64,000 bases of DNA from Gnetum montanum (GCA_015680685.1 MNCI01023945.1:27808-91807); one strand, 5' to 3'; positions 32,920 to 44,689 are shown, numbered from the stretch's first letter. The notes: generated from the letters alone by a model not told the origin. Numbers and translations: made by a program.

Positions 32920-34498
32920 TGTGGATCAATTAACTTAGAAGAGAGGGATAAATGTGTTATAAATTAAAAATAAAACTACAAATGAAATTTTTGAAAACAT
33001 AAACTAATTTCACAATGGAATAAGGTCATTAATGTATATTATAAAGTTCATCATCTTAAAATTCAACTTAAATTTAAATGATGACTAAGGCTATTGTTGT
33101 GGTAGATCTTCAAAATGTTAGACAACTTCTACAAGATGAATAACCTTGGTATTCCATGGAGCTCTATAGGACCTTAAAAGATCATATAACAAGTTGTGAT
33201 GCTCCTATAAGACATAATCACATACCCCTCAAGGTTCATGGAAAATATCAAACACTTGAATCCATCATGGTTGATGCAAAATATCAAACACTTAAACCCC
33301 TTAGGATTGATGTATAATCCCAAACACTTAAAGTCCTCAAGGTTTAATGTAAATCATCCCATAGATAAAATCTATGCTCTACAAAGTTCTCAATTAATAC
33401 AATAAGAAATGATGTGTAGGGACAAGATTTTTCAAATCAAATCCACATAAATCTAGCTCATACTAGAGAAATGAAATAGCAATCCCTAGATCAAGATCCA
33501 AGCATACATAATATAATAAAGAATATGTAATGATTCTAATCAACATACACTCATACATGAAATAAATCAATCAAACCCCTAGAAGAAGAAAGTAGCAACA
33601 ATGTTTCAGCTTCCATGAATAATCTTCCAATCCTTTGCAAGATCTTAGTTAAGAACAAGAATCCTAATCCAATTATTTACATCAAAAAATGTCTTGGATT
33701 TCTTAAAGTATCAAATTTGGATACTTTCCTTTATAATCTACATGTCATGAAAGTTTCCTGCTATGAACTAGAGGTAGGGAAATGACTAGAAACAAATTCT
33801 TTATTTCCTCTAATGGCTACTTGGGATGTCCCATTCATGGCTTGGATGTTTAGTCTTCAAGGGCTAGCATTCAATTTAAATCTCTAAGAATAGATAGGAC
33901 ATCCACCCTAACATCTACTTCAACTCTAATGGGACATCCACACTTTGGCTTGGACATCCACCCTATCAAATGTCCACACTCTAATTTGGACATTCATCCT
34001 ATGGGACTGTAAACTCCTCTATAATTCTACCAAGCTTTTTTCTAGGATATCCACACTAAACTTGGAATATCTCTAAGCTAGGATATTCACATTTTCACTA
34101 GGATATCCATCCTCTAGTTGGGGTGCCCAGAAAATTTGAAACTTCTCACCTAAAAGTCAATGTAATTCATAGGGCTCTCTAAATGTCTTCTTTAATGATC
34201 ATTAATATTAACAACTCTTCTAATTCCAAGTATTCACCTCAATCTTTCCTTGAACCTTAAGTCTTTAGTTGAAACTTCAAGGAAATTTGGAACTTCCCAA
34301 ATTTTAATTTGTGCCTTCCCAACTTTTCTTTTTATGGAACATCAAACTCTTCTAGGAATTTTCTAGATGTCACATTCCACCCTTTGCATTAGTTTCTACG
34401 TATCCCAGAATAGCTCAAGCCTACACACAAGAATATTCACCAACACTCACTTCTTCATTTATAATTTGTAACTTACCAAAACAAGAAATTGTTTAGCA
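32920..34498 (-). repeat. 3' LTR (left) of the tiny-interior element
   Basis: 1579 bp, from TGTGGATCAATT to TTTAGCA on plus. A GGACATCC/GGATATCC-rich block at about 33828-34130 lies where the related copia LTR has its AGATGTCT cluster. Confidence 0.85.
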
Positions 34499-34694
34499 TT
34501 CACCTCCTTTTTGATGATATACAAAACCTTGGAAATGAATTAGTTAAAAAGTAATAAAATTTTAACTAAAAATGCATTTTTATTATCTTATGATCATTAC
34601 CTCATAAGCTTATGTAAACAATCATATCGTATAATGAATTTTGAAAGTGTAAAGTAAATAATGAAAGTTTGAGTTACCAAGCTTTGATACCACT
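34499..34694 (-). other. 196-base interior with polypurine tract
   Basis: The whole interior of the element: a polypurine tract on the left, about 150 AT-rich bases, and the primer-binding site on the right. No coding potential. Confidence 0.75.
34675..34692 (-). other. Primer-binding site complementary to initiator tRNA-Met
   Basis: The minus strand reads TGGTATCAAAGCTTGGTA, two bases inside the right LTR. The first eight bases are the canonical iMet primer site. Confidence 0.88.
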
Positions 34695-36568
34695 TATGGA
34701 TTGGTTAACTCAAAAGAAAGGGATGAATGAGTTATAAATAAAAAATAAAACTACAAATGAAATTGCTAAAAACATAAACCAACTACATAATAGAAAAAAC
34801 TCACATATATGTGTGGTAAAGCTCATCATCTTAAAATTTAGCTTGAATTAAAATTTTATCTAAGGCTACCACTATGCCAGATCCTTATATGTTACACACT
34901 TATGAAAGGATAAACAATCTTGGTATCCTGAAAACTCTTAAGAACCTCACAAGATCAGCTAAGATGTCCACCCTTTAGCTATTCTATCTTATGGCAAAAA
35001 GTATTTGTTTTTAGTTTTTTGTACACATCCTAGGATGATGTAACTATTACTAATATTACCAAGCAAATTTACTACTAAGTGAATCAAGCAAAGTTACTAC
35101 TGGCTTACTAAATAATTACAATTTATGCTTGAAACTAGTCATACTCATTCTTTCTTACTAATGAATGTTGGAATAGTAAATGGCTTAAGAAATGTAAATG
35201 ACTTAGTAAAAATTAAAAACATGGAAAGGTATATTTATTCTAAGTGATATGCTGCAATGATGAAGAATAATCTCGATCTTTATTTCCATTTGCGGATTGT
35301 GTCTTGGAACATTCCATTTGAATAAAGATTTTGTATAATTTTAATTCACCACACTAGAAAGGTATATTTATTCTAAGTGATATGCTACAATGATGAAGAA
35401 TAATCTCAATATTTATTTCCATTTGTAAATTTTGTCAAGGAACAATTCACTTGAATAAATATTTTGTACAATTATAATTCACCACATTACTACAATTGTA
35501 ATTCATCACACTATGAGCATTCACAACTAACTTTAACTTTAAAAAAAACTACAAGAATTTCGCTAAGTGTTTGACTCAAACTTATTTTCAACATACTGGT
35601 GAGCTCGTATTTTTAGGTATGACCATGGTCCACTACATTATATTTGCAATGACATAGGTTGGGCTACAATATTGCATCTACTATAGCTAAGATGTGTAGG
35701 GAGAATATTTTTAAAATAAGATCTACACAAATGTATCTCATACTAAGGAAAATAGCAAGCCCTAGAGCTAGATCCAAGCACACATAATATAACAAAATAC
35801 ATGTAATAGTTATAATCAACATGCAATCATGCATGAAACAAATCAATCAAAACCCTAGAAGAAGAATGTATGAATGGTGGTGTAGCTTCCAAGAATAATC
35901 TTCCAATCCTTTGCAAGATCTTATCCAAGAATAAGAATCCTAATCCAATGGGTTATGCTAATGGGTTATATCTTACTTCTCTTCTTTATAATATTCACAT
36001 CATGCAAGTTTCCCACTATGAACTACAGCTAGGAAAATAACTAGAAATGGATTTTTTATTTCCTCCAATGACTACCTAGGACATTCCATTCATGGCTTTG
36101 ATGTTCACTTTGCAATGGCTAGCATTCAAATAAAATGTCTAAGAATAGCTAAGATATCTACCCTAACATTTACTTCAACACCAATGGAATGTCCACGTTT
36201 TAGCTTGAATGTCCACCCTATGGGATGTCTATAGATTAGCTTGGACATCCATTTTGTAGGATTGAAAAATCCTCTATAGCTCTACCAGGCCTTTGTTGGA
36301 ATGTCCACACTAAATCTAAGATGTCCATCCAAGCCTAGGACATTTACATTTTGGCTAGGATGTCCAGCCTTTAGCTAAGATGTTTCAAAATGTTAGGCTT
36401 CCCACCTGAAAGTCCATGTGATCTCCAAGGTTTTATGAAAGTCTTCTTTGATGATCTTTAAGCTTCTAAGTATTTGAAAATAGCTTAAGCCTACACATAA
36501 GCATAGCCATCAAAACTCACTTCTCCATTTACAAGTTTTAACTTATCAAAATAGGAAATTATTTAATG
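34695..36568 (-). repeat. 5' LTR (right) of the tiny-interior element, with a foreign block
   Basis: 1874 bp. It aligns with the left LTR at both ends (34695-34970 and 35690-36568), but the middle (about 34975-35690) is unrelated to the left LTR's shorter middle. The block is bracketed by AGCTAAGATGT at about 34967 and 35685. Its ends are TATAGATT-type mutated versions of TG/CA. Confidence 0.82.
34975..35690. repeat. Foreign block in the right LTR, with a 132-bp tandem duplication
   Basis: Contains two copies of a 132-base unit (starting 35229 and 35361: GGTATATTTATTCTAAGTGA...). Phrases such as GTACACATCCTAGG, TGCAATGATGAAGAATAATC and TCTTTATTTCCATTTG resemble the R region of the TGATGAG LTR family. 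It may be a fragment of such an LTR inserted or gene-converted here. Confidence 0.6.
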
Positions 36569-36573
36569 GGATG

Positions 36574-37671
36574 ACCATGTTTTGGATAGTAAGGCTTGAT
36601 CTTGTTTCTTAACTTATTCCTTAGAAAGTAACTCTAATAGCTTGCCAATTTGAAAGAATCAGGTATCATATCAAATGTAATCTAAAGTCTTGATAAAGAA
36701 GGATGTTGATCCATCTTCAATCATCATTGTAATGTAATTGCTAAATTGTGGCTCTTGATGAACATCCTCAATAACAATAATCTATTTTTGAATTCAAGAG
36801 TTTGCCTTATCTACTAATAATTCTAAGTACACAAAATATGCATTAGCCAATGGAATGGTATGCCATTTGATGAGAACATCTTCTTCAAATTAGGCTTCTC
36901 TTTGAAAGAATCTCTTGCATATCTAGATTTGAAGAATTGATGAACATCACTTCTTACTTTCATGTTAAACTATCCACAAAGGAAGAATGGTACATGCTCA
37001 AGACTAGTGCAAGTTAGAAATAACTTACTCTTCACACATTCATTAATTCGATTAAACAAGTAGAATACTTAACAAAGACTAACATTTGGGCACTTAGCAT
37101 TAGTGATCAAATGTGTATTGACCATACATACATATTTTTCTACTGACTAAATCTTTAGTAGCAATGTTCATTCTTCTACATGGCTTGATGTTGGAGAATT
37201 TCAAAACTCATCTCTTCTAATCTCTATTCAAATCTTTGTACTAACTTGAACATGGCTTCTTTGTACAAGATCAGGCAACCATCCATATTATGGTTTTTCA
37301 ATGGATGATACCCCTTGTCATACTAGAATCTCTTATAGTTGATGTATCTTTCTTATTAACCTTTTGTTCCTTTAACATTGTAATGCACATCTAGTGATGG
37401 TTTACCTTGGATCATGGCGTGTAGTTCATCATTGGATTACAGTTAGTCCTTGATTCATAATCTCCCTAGATCATGGTTTACTCTAATACTGATTGTGACA
37501 TTCCATTCCCAAATGTCATGAAAAATGTTAAATACATGTTACATTCAACATTATGTGTAAAGAATATAGCAGAGAAAATACATAAAGAAACTAAAAAAAC
37601 TTTATTAATTAAGAAATTGGAAATGAATGGGTGTACCTATGTCATGCTTTGAGGATTTCTTAAGGTTGTGG
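36574..37671. other. Unassigned sequence
   Basis: About 1.1 kb between two elements. No domain recognised on either strand; probably an old transposon relic beyond recognition. Confidence 0.4.
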
Positions 37672-38420
37672 AGAGGACCAAGCTTCATTAACCTGAAATT
37701 ATCATTTAAGCCTTCAAACTTGCAAATTCAACTAAGATAAGAAAGATACAATGATTTATTCTTACTAGAACAGGATGGAGAAATACAAAGTTGGAAGTTA
37801 ATACCTAGGATAGACAAGATCTTAAGAAATTCCATAAAAAACATTCATACTCAAGATGGCTATGAATCGTTATAACATGAAAGCCCAATTGGAGCTCAAT
37901 CTTGCTCTCTCCTCACTTCTCTCTCACACAAGATACCCTCTATCAATTCTCTTAGACTCTCCTTCCCCAAATGAAAGTCCTTAATTCCTATTTCTAATAT
38001 TTTTGGCATTTAATATACAATTTTTTGGTCATTTTTCCAAACACATGAGATGTCTTGGCAATGTGAGAGACGTCCTAGCCAAGAGCTACAATAGTCAAAG
38101 AAGACATCTTACTACCATTAGAGACGTATCTACCTCAGACTAAGATGTAAACATCTCTTCCAAATGTTAGTTGAAATAGAGGAGACATCTATCTCTTGGA
38201 AGAGATGTTTTATTTTGCATGGAGACATCTTTGAGGGTAGAACTACCAAAACCAAGACTTCTTCTTCAAAGTTCTAATAAGCCAAATTCAAATTCAATTG
38301 TCTTTTCTTGTCCTAAAACATGAAAAATAATGCAAAAACATAAACCACACCTAAACTACAAATAATACATATAAAATTATAGTTTATTAAGGATGTTACA
38401 TGGGTTGGATGAAGTCTTCA
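37672..38420 (-). repeat. 3' LTR (left) of the chromovirus-like element
   Basis: Aligned with the right LTR from AGAGGACCAAGC to (G/A)ATGA(A/T)GT..TCA. It contains an AGACATCT/AGACGTC-rich cluster at 38048-38235 in U3. The outer boundary is uncertain by a few bases because the TG end is mutated. Confidence 0.82.
38048..38235. promoter_or_regulatory. AGACATCT/AGACGTC motif cluster in U3 of the left LTR
   Basis: At least eight copies or near copies of AGACATCT, AGATGTCT or GAGACGTC in under 200 bases. The matching cluster in the right LTR is at 43815-44055. Confidence 0.6.
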
Positions 38421-38440
38421 TCATCTTTTCCATCCTTAAA
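38421..38440 (-). other. Putative polypurine tract
   Basis: The minus strand reads GGATGGAAAAGATGA directly before the 3' LTR start. Confidence 0.5.
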
Positions 38441-39760
38441 ATAAAAATTTGTTTTCAAGTTGGCTATACACTTAGGATAGCATTAAGCCCCCACAAATCC
38501 AAGTCTTTCTCATGAACCCAAATTTCATTTTCAAGTCTCTCATCATTCCAATGCATTAGATACTCATGCATTATTTAGTTCCTTGTGCTTCTAGCTTCCC
38601 TTGCTTGTAGCACAATAGGTTTCCTTGATGGCTTGGATGACTTCAGATCTTCAAGTGCATCTTTGAGGAATACAAGACTATCCTCCAAGTCAAATGTAAA
38701 AATGGGTCAAATCTGAAACATTGAACACACAAGGAAAAGAAAAATGGTTAGCAATGTCAAGATCATAAGCATTATCATTCACTTTAATCTTGATCTAAAA
38801 TTGACCGATCTTCTTGGACTTGAGCTTGGAGAAGTTAACATTCTTGAACCTCTCCTTGCCCACATGGAGCAACACATAATCTCAAACATGAAAGATCACT
38901 TTCTTCTTTCCCAAGTTACTGGTAGCAACAAGTTCTTTGGCCTTGCCTTCAAGTTTTTATCTTCACTTTTTATGCAAGTCTTGCATGCTTCTTACAAAAT
39001 TTAAGATAACATGAGCACAATCATTAAATTTTCTTAAATCATTTTTCATCCTAGGAGCATAATCATAGTTTGACTCAAATGAATTTTTCCAATGCTAGAG
39101 TGACAAGAATTATTGTAACTAAACTCAACATGTGACAAACGATTTTTCCATCTATTGGAATGATCCTCACAAAGGCACCTTAAAATTTTAAATAATGATC
39201 TACTTACAACTTCAATTTGGTCATTAGTTTATGATGACATGCACTAGAAAAAGATAACTTTGTACCCAACAATTTTCATATTAATCTTCAAAAATCACTT
39301 GTAAACTTAACATCTCTATCACTTACAATGTTTAATGGGAGACCATGTGATCTTACAATATTTTGGAAATACAAGTGGACAACATGAGATGCATCATTAC
39401 TTCTATTACAAGGAATGAAGTCGGTCATTTTAGTGAATCTATCTACAAAAACAAAAATGGAATCATGACCAGCTTATGTCTTGGGAATTCCACAAACAAA
39501 ATCCATAGAGATACTTTTCCATGGAGCATTAGAAATTGGCAAAGGAAAATAATGTTTAGCAATATCCTTACCTCCCTTTAATTTTTAGCAAATAAGATAC
39601 TCTTTAACAAATTTATTTATATCATTTCTTATACCTAGACAATAGTAGCTCTTCCACATAAGCTCATAGGTCGTTGTCTTGTCCATGTGTCTAGCCATAT
39701 TATAATTATGCTTTTCATAAAAAATTCTTGACTTGAAATCATAGTTTGGCATACATACCT
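38440..39760 (-). pseudogene. Integrase remnant, chromovirus-like element
   Basis: Minus-strand phrases in order: CLGIRNDINKFVKEYLICQ (finger), WKSISMDFVCGIPKTQAGHD then [17 protein letters not shown] (first catalytic D), [16 protein letters not shown] (second D), then, after a frame change, DQIEVVSRSLFKI (third acidic residue retained). The tail has IGQFKIKI and NDNAYDLDI then FNVSDL, the usual C-terminal block of this group. Stops and at least two frameshifts are present. Confidence 0.85.
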
Positions 39761-39959
39761 TACCAATTTTTTAAGAATATACTCTACCACAGATGACAAT
39801 CTCTCCACCTATCCACTATACCAAGCAATGGAGCATTAAGGTCTTTTCATACCTCTCTAAAATTATCATCATGGGAATACAAATAAGTCAAGGTCTCAAG
39901 TCCTTCTACATGAGCACATGAGTGATTCACAATATGAATTTTTCAAGGATAATTTATCA

Positions 39960-40589
39960 CTACAACACTTTTCCCACTTCCATGCTTTAATACAAAGTGA
40001 GATTCTTGAAGCTAATCCAACCATTTCATATGCTTAGCACTCAACTTCTTTTGTGAATTCAAGAATTGCAATGCCTTATGATTAGTCAATAACAAAAATT
40101 CACTTCCCAATAAATAATGTCTCTAATGTTTTATGACCTAAAGTATAGCATAGAACTCTTTTTCATGGACACTATGCTTTTCCCTTGATTCATTCAATTT
40201 TTCAAAGAAACATGCAATGGTCTTACATTCTTGGGATAACATCCCTCCAACTACAAGTCCATTTGCATCCACCTCTAGTTCAAAAATCTTGGAAAATTTG
40301 GAATAGCCAACATTGGAGCACTATAAATTGTTTCTTTCAAAGTTTGGAATGATTTCTCCTTCTCTTCATCCCATACAAAATATGAAACCTTCTTTAAACA
40401 AGCAAACATAGGTCATGTAATACAACTAAAATTTCTAATAAACCTTCTATAAATACTAGAAAAATCAAGAAAAGATCTTAACTCTCCCACATCTTTTGGT
40501 GAAAGCCAGTCCTTGATTATCTGGATTTTTCTTGGCTTCATTTTGACTTTGTTTTTGAAAACAACATGACCCAAGTAGACAATCTCTCT
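39960..40589 (-). pseudogene. RNase H remnant and polymerase end, chromovirus-like element
   Basis: Coding similarity continues from the polymerase: the part near 40480-40330 reads remains of the connection, and 40260-39980 the RNase H with phrases matching YYSRKLxxxExxY and FxLxTDHxAL. Many stops; limits are approximate. Confidence 0.6.
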
Positions 40590-41100
40590 TTACCAATTTG
40601 ACCTTATGCAAATTCTCAAGTGTTGCACATGTTCCTCTTCATTAGAACTATAGACAAGAATATCATCAAAGAAAATAATACAACATTTTCCAATAAGACC
40701 CCTCAAAAATTTTTTCATAAGTCTCATGAATGTTTCTAGAGAATTGGTTAGTCCAAAAGGCATGATTACTGATTCATATAAACCATCTAGTGTTCTAAAC
40801 ATTATTTTCCATTCATCTCCTAATCGAATACAAATTTGATAATATTCACTCTTTAAATCAATCTTAGAGAAAATATTAGCATTGATAAGTACATCTAGAA
40901 TGTCATCCATTCTAGGAATAGGAAACCTATATGTAATAGTGATGTTATTGATAGTCCTAGAATCTATGCACATTTCCATCTCATATGTATATTTCTTTAG
41001 AACAAGTACAACTGGAATGTCATAAGGAGAAATGGATTCCTTAATAAAGCCTTTAGAGAGTAATTCACTTGCTTATTCAACTCCTCCCTCTAGATTTGAA
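40590..41100 (-). pseudogene. Reverse transcriptase remnant, chromovirus-like element
   Basis: A 129-codon open stretch (40979-40590) reads MEMCIDSRTINNITI, then RFPIPRMDDILDVL, IFSKIDLKSEYYQI, GLYESVIMPFGLTNS, and the catalytic box FFDDILVYS with both aspartates kept (40662-40670). These are the finger, palm A, B and C blocks of gypsy polymerase in order. It is only about half a normal polymerase domain: it starts mid-domain and ends soon after the box. Confidence 0.9.
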
Positions 41101-41389
41101 GTCATGTAGTAAGCTCTCTCATTTAGGATGGTAGCTCCAGGAATGAAATTAATTTGATGTTGAATGAACCTCCTTTGGGAAGCCCTTCCAATTTTCTCTT
41201 AAAAACATCAATAAATTCCAGTGCTAATGATTGCACTACTGGATGAAGTTCATTCAAAGGCTCCTCTTCACTTGTTGCAATTGTTGACATGATGACAAAA
41301 CCATGCCCAACTTCTTCATGTGCTTGTGGATATTCTTGCTCACTTAATAAGATCAATGTAGCATTTATAGGGACATTTTCCTTGTACTA

Positions 41390-41720
41390 CTACAAAGTCA
41401 TTGAGATACATTCATGTATTTCATCTTCCCTAGATACTGACCAAACATTTATTGCATCATTAAAAGAAGCCCTATTGTCAAGATTCCAAGATCTTCCCAA
41501 AATGATATCAATACAATCAATTGGAAGAATGTCACAATGTACTTTGTCTTTAAATAACCAATCTTGAAAGACAAAATAGACCTCTCCTTCACTTCTTGGA
41601 AATGTTTTTTTAAAAGCCAATGAACTCTATAGGGCCTAGGGCGTGGAAATGTCTCCAATTCGAGCTTAATAGTAGCCTCAAAAAAAATCACATTTTCTTG
41701 GGCACCACCATCAATCAAAA
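41390..41720 (-). pseudogene. Retropepsin-like protease remnant, chromovirus-like element
   Basis: One frame (41718 on) gives MIDGGAQENVI, the active-site block with its aspartate at 41710-41712. An overlapping frame (41620-41390) gives VHCDILPIDCIDIILGRSW and LDNRASFNDAIN, the C-terminal block (CDVLPMDxxxxLLGRPWxxDRxAxHDG). The change of frame between the two shows a frameshift within the domain. Confidence 0.85.
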
Positions 41721-41727
41721 TGTGTAC

Positions 41728-42890
41728 TCATTTACCACTATCAAGAAACCTAACCCCAATTCTAAAAAGCATCTTCCTCCTAGGGTCTTCATTAACATTC
41801 ACATTTCTCATAAAAGTGCAAGAATTAATATTAGTTACATCTTCTATCATAGGAGCATGAGGATTATCTTCATTAGATAACTTTTCCTTTTCCAAGGTTT
41901 TGAATTCTTTACTCTTGGAGACCTTTGGCTTCTTACACTCCCATTGCTTATGTCCCATATCTCAATAATTGAAGGAAGCATAACCATTCCCTTGATTCTT
42001 TCCTTTCTTAAAGTAGTCTTTCTTAGAATCTTGGCCCTCCTTGAACTTCTCTTGCTTCTTATTTATGTCTTCCTTGGCATTTCCCTTCTTCTTGGCTTCC
42101 TTCAAACCTTTAGAAGCTTTGGAGTTCTTGCACTTAGAAGATTTGAAATCTCTATTATATCCTTGAGGTTTCTTCTTAGCTTTAAGAGCCAATTCAAAAG
42201 CCTCATCCAATGTTTGGGATACAGAATATTAGCTCTTATTAGTATTCTATCTTTAATCCTCCTTGGAAATTTGATGCTTGCTCATACTTATTCCAATGAA
42301 CTTTTGCTTGCTACAAGGCTTTGCAAAAAACCATGTAGAAGTCTTTAACACTCTTATCACCTTGCCTTAAATACTTAAATTTTTGGATTAACACTTGTCT
42401 ATGATGAGTCTTCTCAAATTTTTTTTTAAGCATGAATTGCATCAAGAACCAATCTTTGATAGGATCTTCGTTACTTACAAGTTAAGCATGGCTCTTTTTC
42501 TTCCACCAAATATGTGTCATACCCTCAAGTTTTGTCTCAACATATGACACTTTTTGATGGTTTTTCACATCTTCAAGTTCAAAGTACTTGTTCAAGATCT
42601 ATATCCAAGAAAGAAAAGATTTAATGCACTCCATCACATTGAAAGTCTTAACTTTCACATGAAGCATTCTAGCAACATGCCTAAAAGCCTTTGCAAGAGT
42701 GATCTCCATTTCCTCCTTGAGGTTCCTTTGAGGTCTAGAAGCATATCTCTTATTCCTTCCTCTTGGAAATTTGAACCTATGAGATCTTGACCCAATAATT
42801 GAAGAATGAGGATTTCCATCATAGTCCTCATCTTTTCCAAGTCTTCATCCCCAAAAGGAATGTCATCTTCAAGGTCTAGCATGGACGGTT
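41728..42890 (-). pseudogene. gag remnant with zinc knuckle end, chromovirus-like element
   Basis: Starting near MLDLEDDIPFGDED (42882), frames read a capsid block with THIWWKKK and WFLMQFMLKKKF (about 42530-42430), matching the W..M...L..RF element of gag. They then run through a lysine-rich segment (42210-41962) to GHKQWECKKPK (41958), the back half of a CCHC knuckle. Several frameshifts and stops. Confidence 0.78.
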
Positions 42891-43416
42891 GCCTTGTTGA
42901 AGAAGCCCTTGATGAAAAAAACTCGAAGTTGACATCCTATATAAATGCCCTTGATGTTGGAGGTTGATCTTTCTTTTCTTTGAGCATTTGCATTCTATCC
43001 ACAAGAATCTTGAGTGTATCCTTCAAGTCTTTCATGTCATTGGCTAAGCCCTAAACTAATTTCTTCTTGGGTGTTATGATCAAATGGACCTAAAAGATAA
43101 TTTACACAAATACCCATAAAAATTACAAAAGAATTAAGAGTATCCACAACCAAAATCGGAGTTTCCAAATGGATTCAATAAAAGAAACAAAAATATAAAT
43201 AGGATTCACACAATTCCCACAAATCCTAGCTAACAATGTTAATGGTATTCTCAACAACAAGAATTTCCAATACCCAATTCAATTGATCATCCAAAATGCC
43301 CAAAAAAAGGCTAATCAAACCCTAGTTAAGCATGGAAAATAACATCAACAAAATTGCAAACCAAAATAAACTTGGATGATGAGTAAATTCTTGTGAATTT
43401 AGTCAGGTGTCTTCAA
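42891..43416. other. Leader of the chromovirus-like element
   Basis: Sequence between gag and the primer-binding site. No separate gene is seen; some gag N-terminal codons may lie near 42950-43060. Confidence 0.4.
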
Positions 43417-43434
43417 TCCTTTGCTCTAATACCA
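43417..43434 (-). other. Primer-binding site complementary to initiator tRNA-Met
   Basis: The minus strand reads TGGTATTAGAGCAAAGGA seven bases inside the 5' LTR; the canonical site is TGGTATCAGAGC. Confidence 0.88.
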
Positions 43435-43441
43435 AATCTAG

Positions 43442-44245
43442 TGAGGACCAAGCTTCAATAATCTAAAATTACCATTTATGTCTTCAAACTTGCAAATTCA
43501 ATTGATACAAGAAAGAAATAGTATTTTATTCTTACTAGAACATGATGGAGAAACACAAAGTTGGAAGCTAATGTCTAGGATAGACAAGAGCTCACAAATT
43601 TTCATACAACACATTCACACTCAAGATCACTATGGAGCCTTACAACATGGAAGTCCAATTGAAGCTCAATCTCACTCTCTCCTCACTTATCTCTCGTGCA
43701 ACATACCCTCTCTTAATTCTCTTGGACTCTCCTCCCCCAAATGAAAGGTCTCGATGCCTATTTATAATCTTTTTGACATCCAATATACAATTTCATGGTC
43801 ATTGTCCCAATCATAGGAGACGTCTTAGATGTGTGAGAGACATCTCAGCCAAGAGCTGCAATAGTTAAAGAAGACGTCTTGCTACCATGAGGGATGTCTG
43901 CCTTAAAGGAGACATATTTTCTGATACATAGACATTTCTCTTGAGTGCTAGTTGAAATACAATAGATGTATATCTCCCTCAAGAGACATCTCTTCTTTGT
44001 AGGAGATGTCTATCTCTTCGAAGAGATGTCTTGTCTTGCATGGAGACGTCTTCCAAGGTAGAACTGCCATATCCAAGGCTTCTTCTTGAAAGTTCCAATA
44101 AGCCAAATTCAACTCTAATTGTCTTTTCTTCTCCTTGAAATATGAAAAACAATAAAAAAAAAACATAAAACACACCTAAACTACAAAGAACACATACAAA
44201 ATCATAGTTTATTGAGGATGTTACATGGGTTGAATGATGTACTCA
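43442..44245 (-). repeat. 5' LTR (right) of the chromovirus-like element
   Basis: Begins TGAGGACC on plus and ends CTCA. It has a minus-strand TATAAATAGG at about 43767-43758 and a strong AGACGTCT/AGACATCT cluster upstream of it. Slightly longer than the left copy. Confidence 0.85.
43815..44055. promoter_or_regulatory. AGACGTCT/AGACATCT/AGATGTCT motif cluster in U3 of the right LTR
   Basis: More than ten copies or near copies, including GAGACGTCTT at 43818, AAGACGTCTT at 43872 and GGAGACGTCTTCC near 44043. AGACGTCT is a perfect palindrome with an ACGT core. It lies 50-300 bases upstream of the LTR TATA box. Confidence 0.65.
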
Positions 44246-44689
44246 TTAGGTTGTCTTCCTTCAACATTTATTCTTTAAAAGCAAATCCAACACTACCACC
44301 ACGTTTAGGCCTAGAATTGGTCAAAAGGGGATAGTTGGTCACCTTTCTATCCTATTTTACCTGGCATCCATTACTCACTTTTATTGACTCCGTAACTTCA
44401 TGTTTACATGACCTCTAATTCCTATATTTAAATACCTCAAATCAAACCCCCAAAAGTCACTTTGAGAGACATGCTTGTTTGTTATGATGCACCATTGCGT
44501 TAAGGGGTCTTGTTACAATAATTTCAACACTTGGTATATAACAATGCCATCCTAGTTATGGAATAGCACCATTTGGAAATGGTAAGATAACAAGAAGAAT
44601 ATTGCATATTATCTAGTTCTCGTATCAATTGGCAAAATTGATTGTTTATTGTCATGGTGATATTGATGAGTGAGGTGGTCTTAAGCATT
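44246..44689. other. Unassigned sequence
   Basis: No gene recognised between the chromovirus-like element and the LINE tail. Confidence 0.4.

Larger units (their letters stand above)
32920..36568 (-). mobile_element. Large-LTR, tiny-interior non-autonomous element (iMet primer site)
   Basis: Two homologous LTRs (32920-34498, 34695-36568) flank an interior of only 196 bases. That interior holds a polypurine tract (minus-strand AAAAAGGAGGTGAA, next to the left LTR) and a tRNA-iMet primer site, but no coding sequence. Flanks CGATG (32915-32919) and GGATG (36569-36573) look like a 5-base target duplication with one difference. The LTR ends resemble those of the copia element at 25044 (TGTGGA...ACTTAGAAG). 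The layout is that of a TRIM/LARD-like parasite, but with unusually long LTRs. Confidence 0.82.
37672..44245 (-). mobile_element. Chromovirus-like Ty3/gypsy retrotransposon with paired LTRs
   Basis: LTRs at 37672-38420 and 43442-44245 align over their length, and the inner ends share TGAG/CTCA. The minus-strand order is 5' LTR, tRNA-iMet primer site, gag (about 42890-41728), protease (41718-41390), reverse transcriptase (41100-40590), RNase H, integrase (about 39760-38440), polypurine tract, 3' LTR. tRNA-iMet priming and the FFDDILVYS polymerase motif fit chromoviruses; a chromodomain was not clearly seen. No exact target duplication was found. All genes are broken by stops and frameshifts. 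Confidence 0.85.

Noticed and set aside
41944-42348. 134-codon plus-strand ORF rich in L, I and S
   Set aside because: It is the antisense of the lysine-rich gag segment of the chromovirus-like element; the hydrophobic look comes from reading K/E codons backwards.
37672-44245. Exact target duplication for the chromovirus-like element (TAAGG against TTAGG)
   Set aside because: The left LTR end is mutated and the two candidates do not both sit flush with the LTR ends, so I do not claim it.
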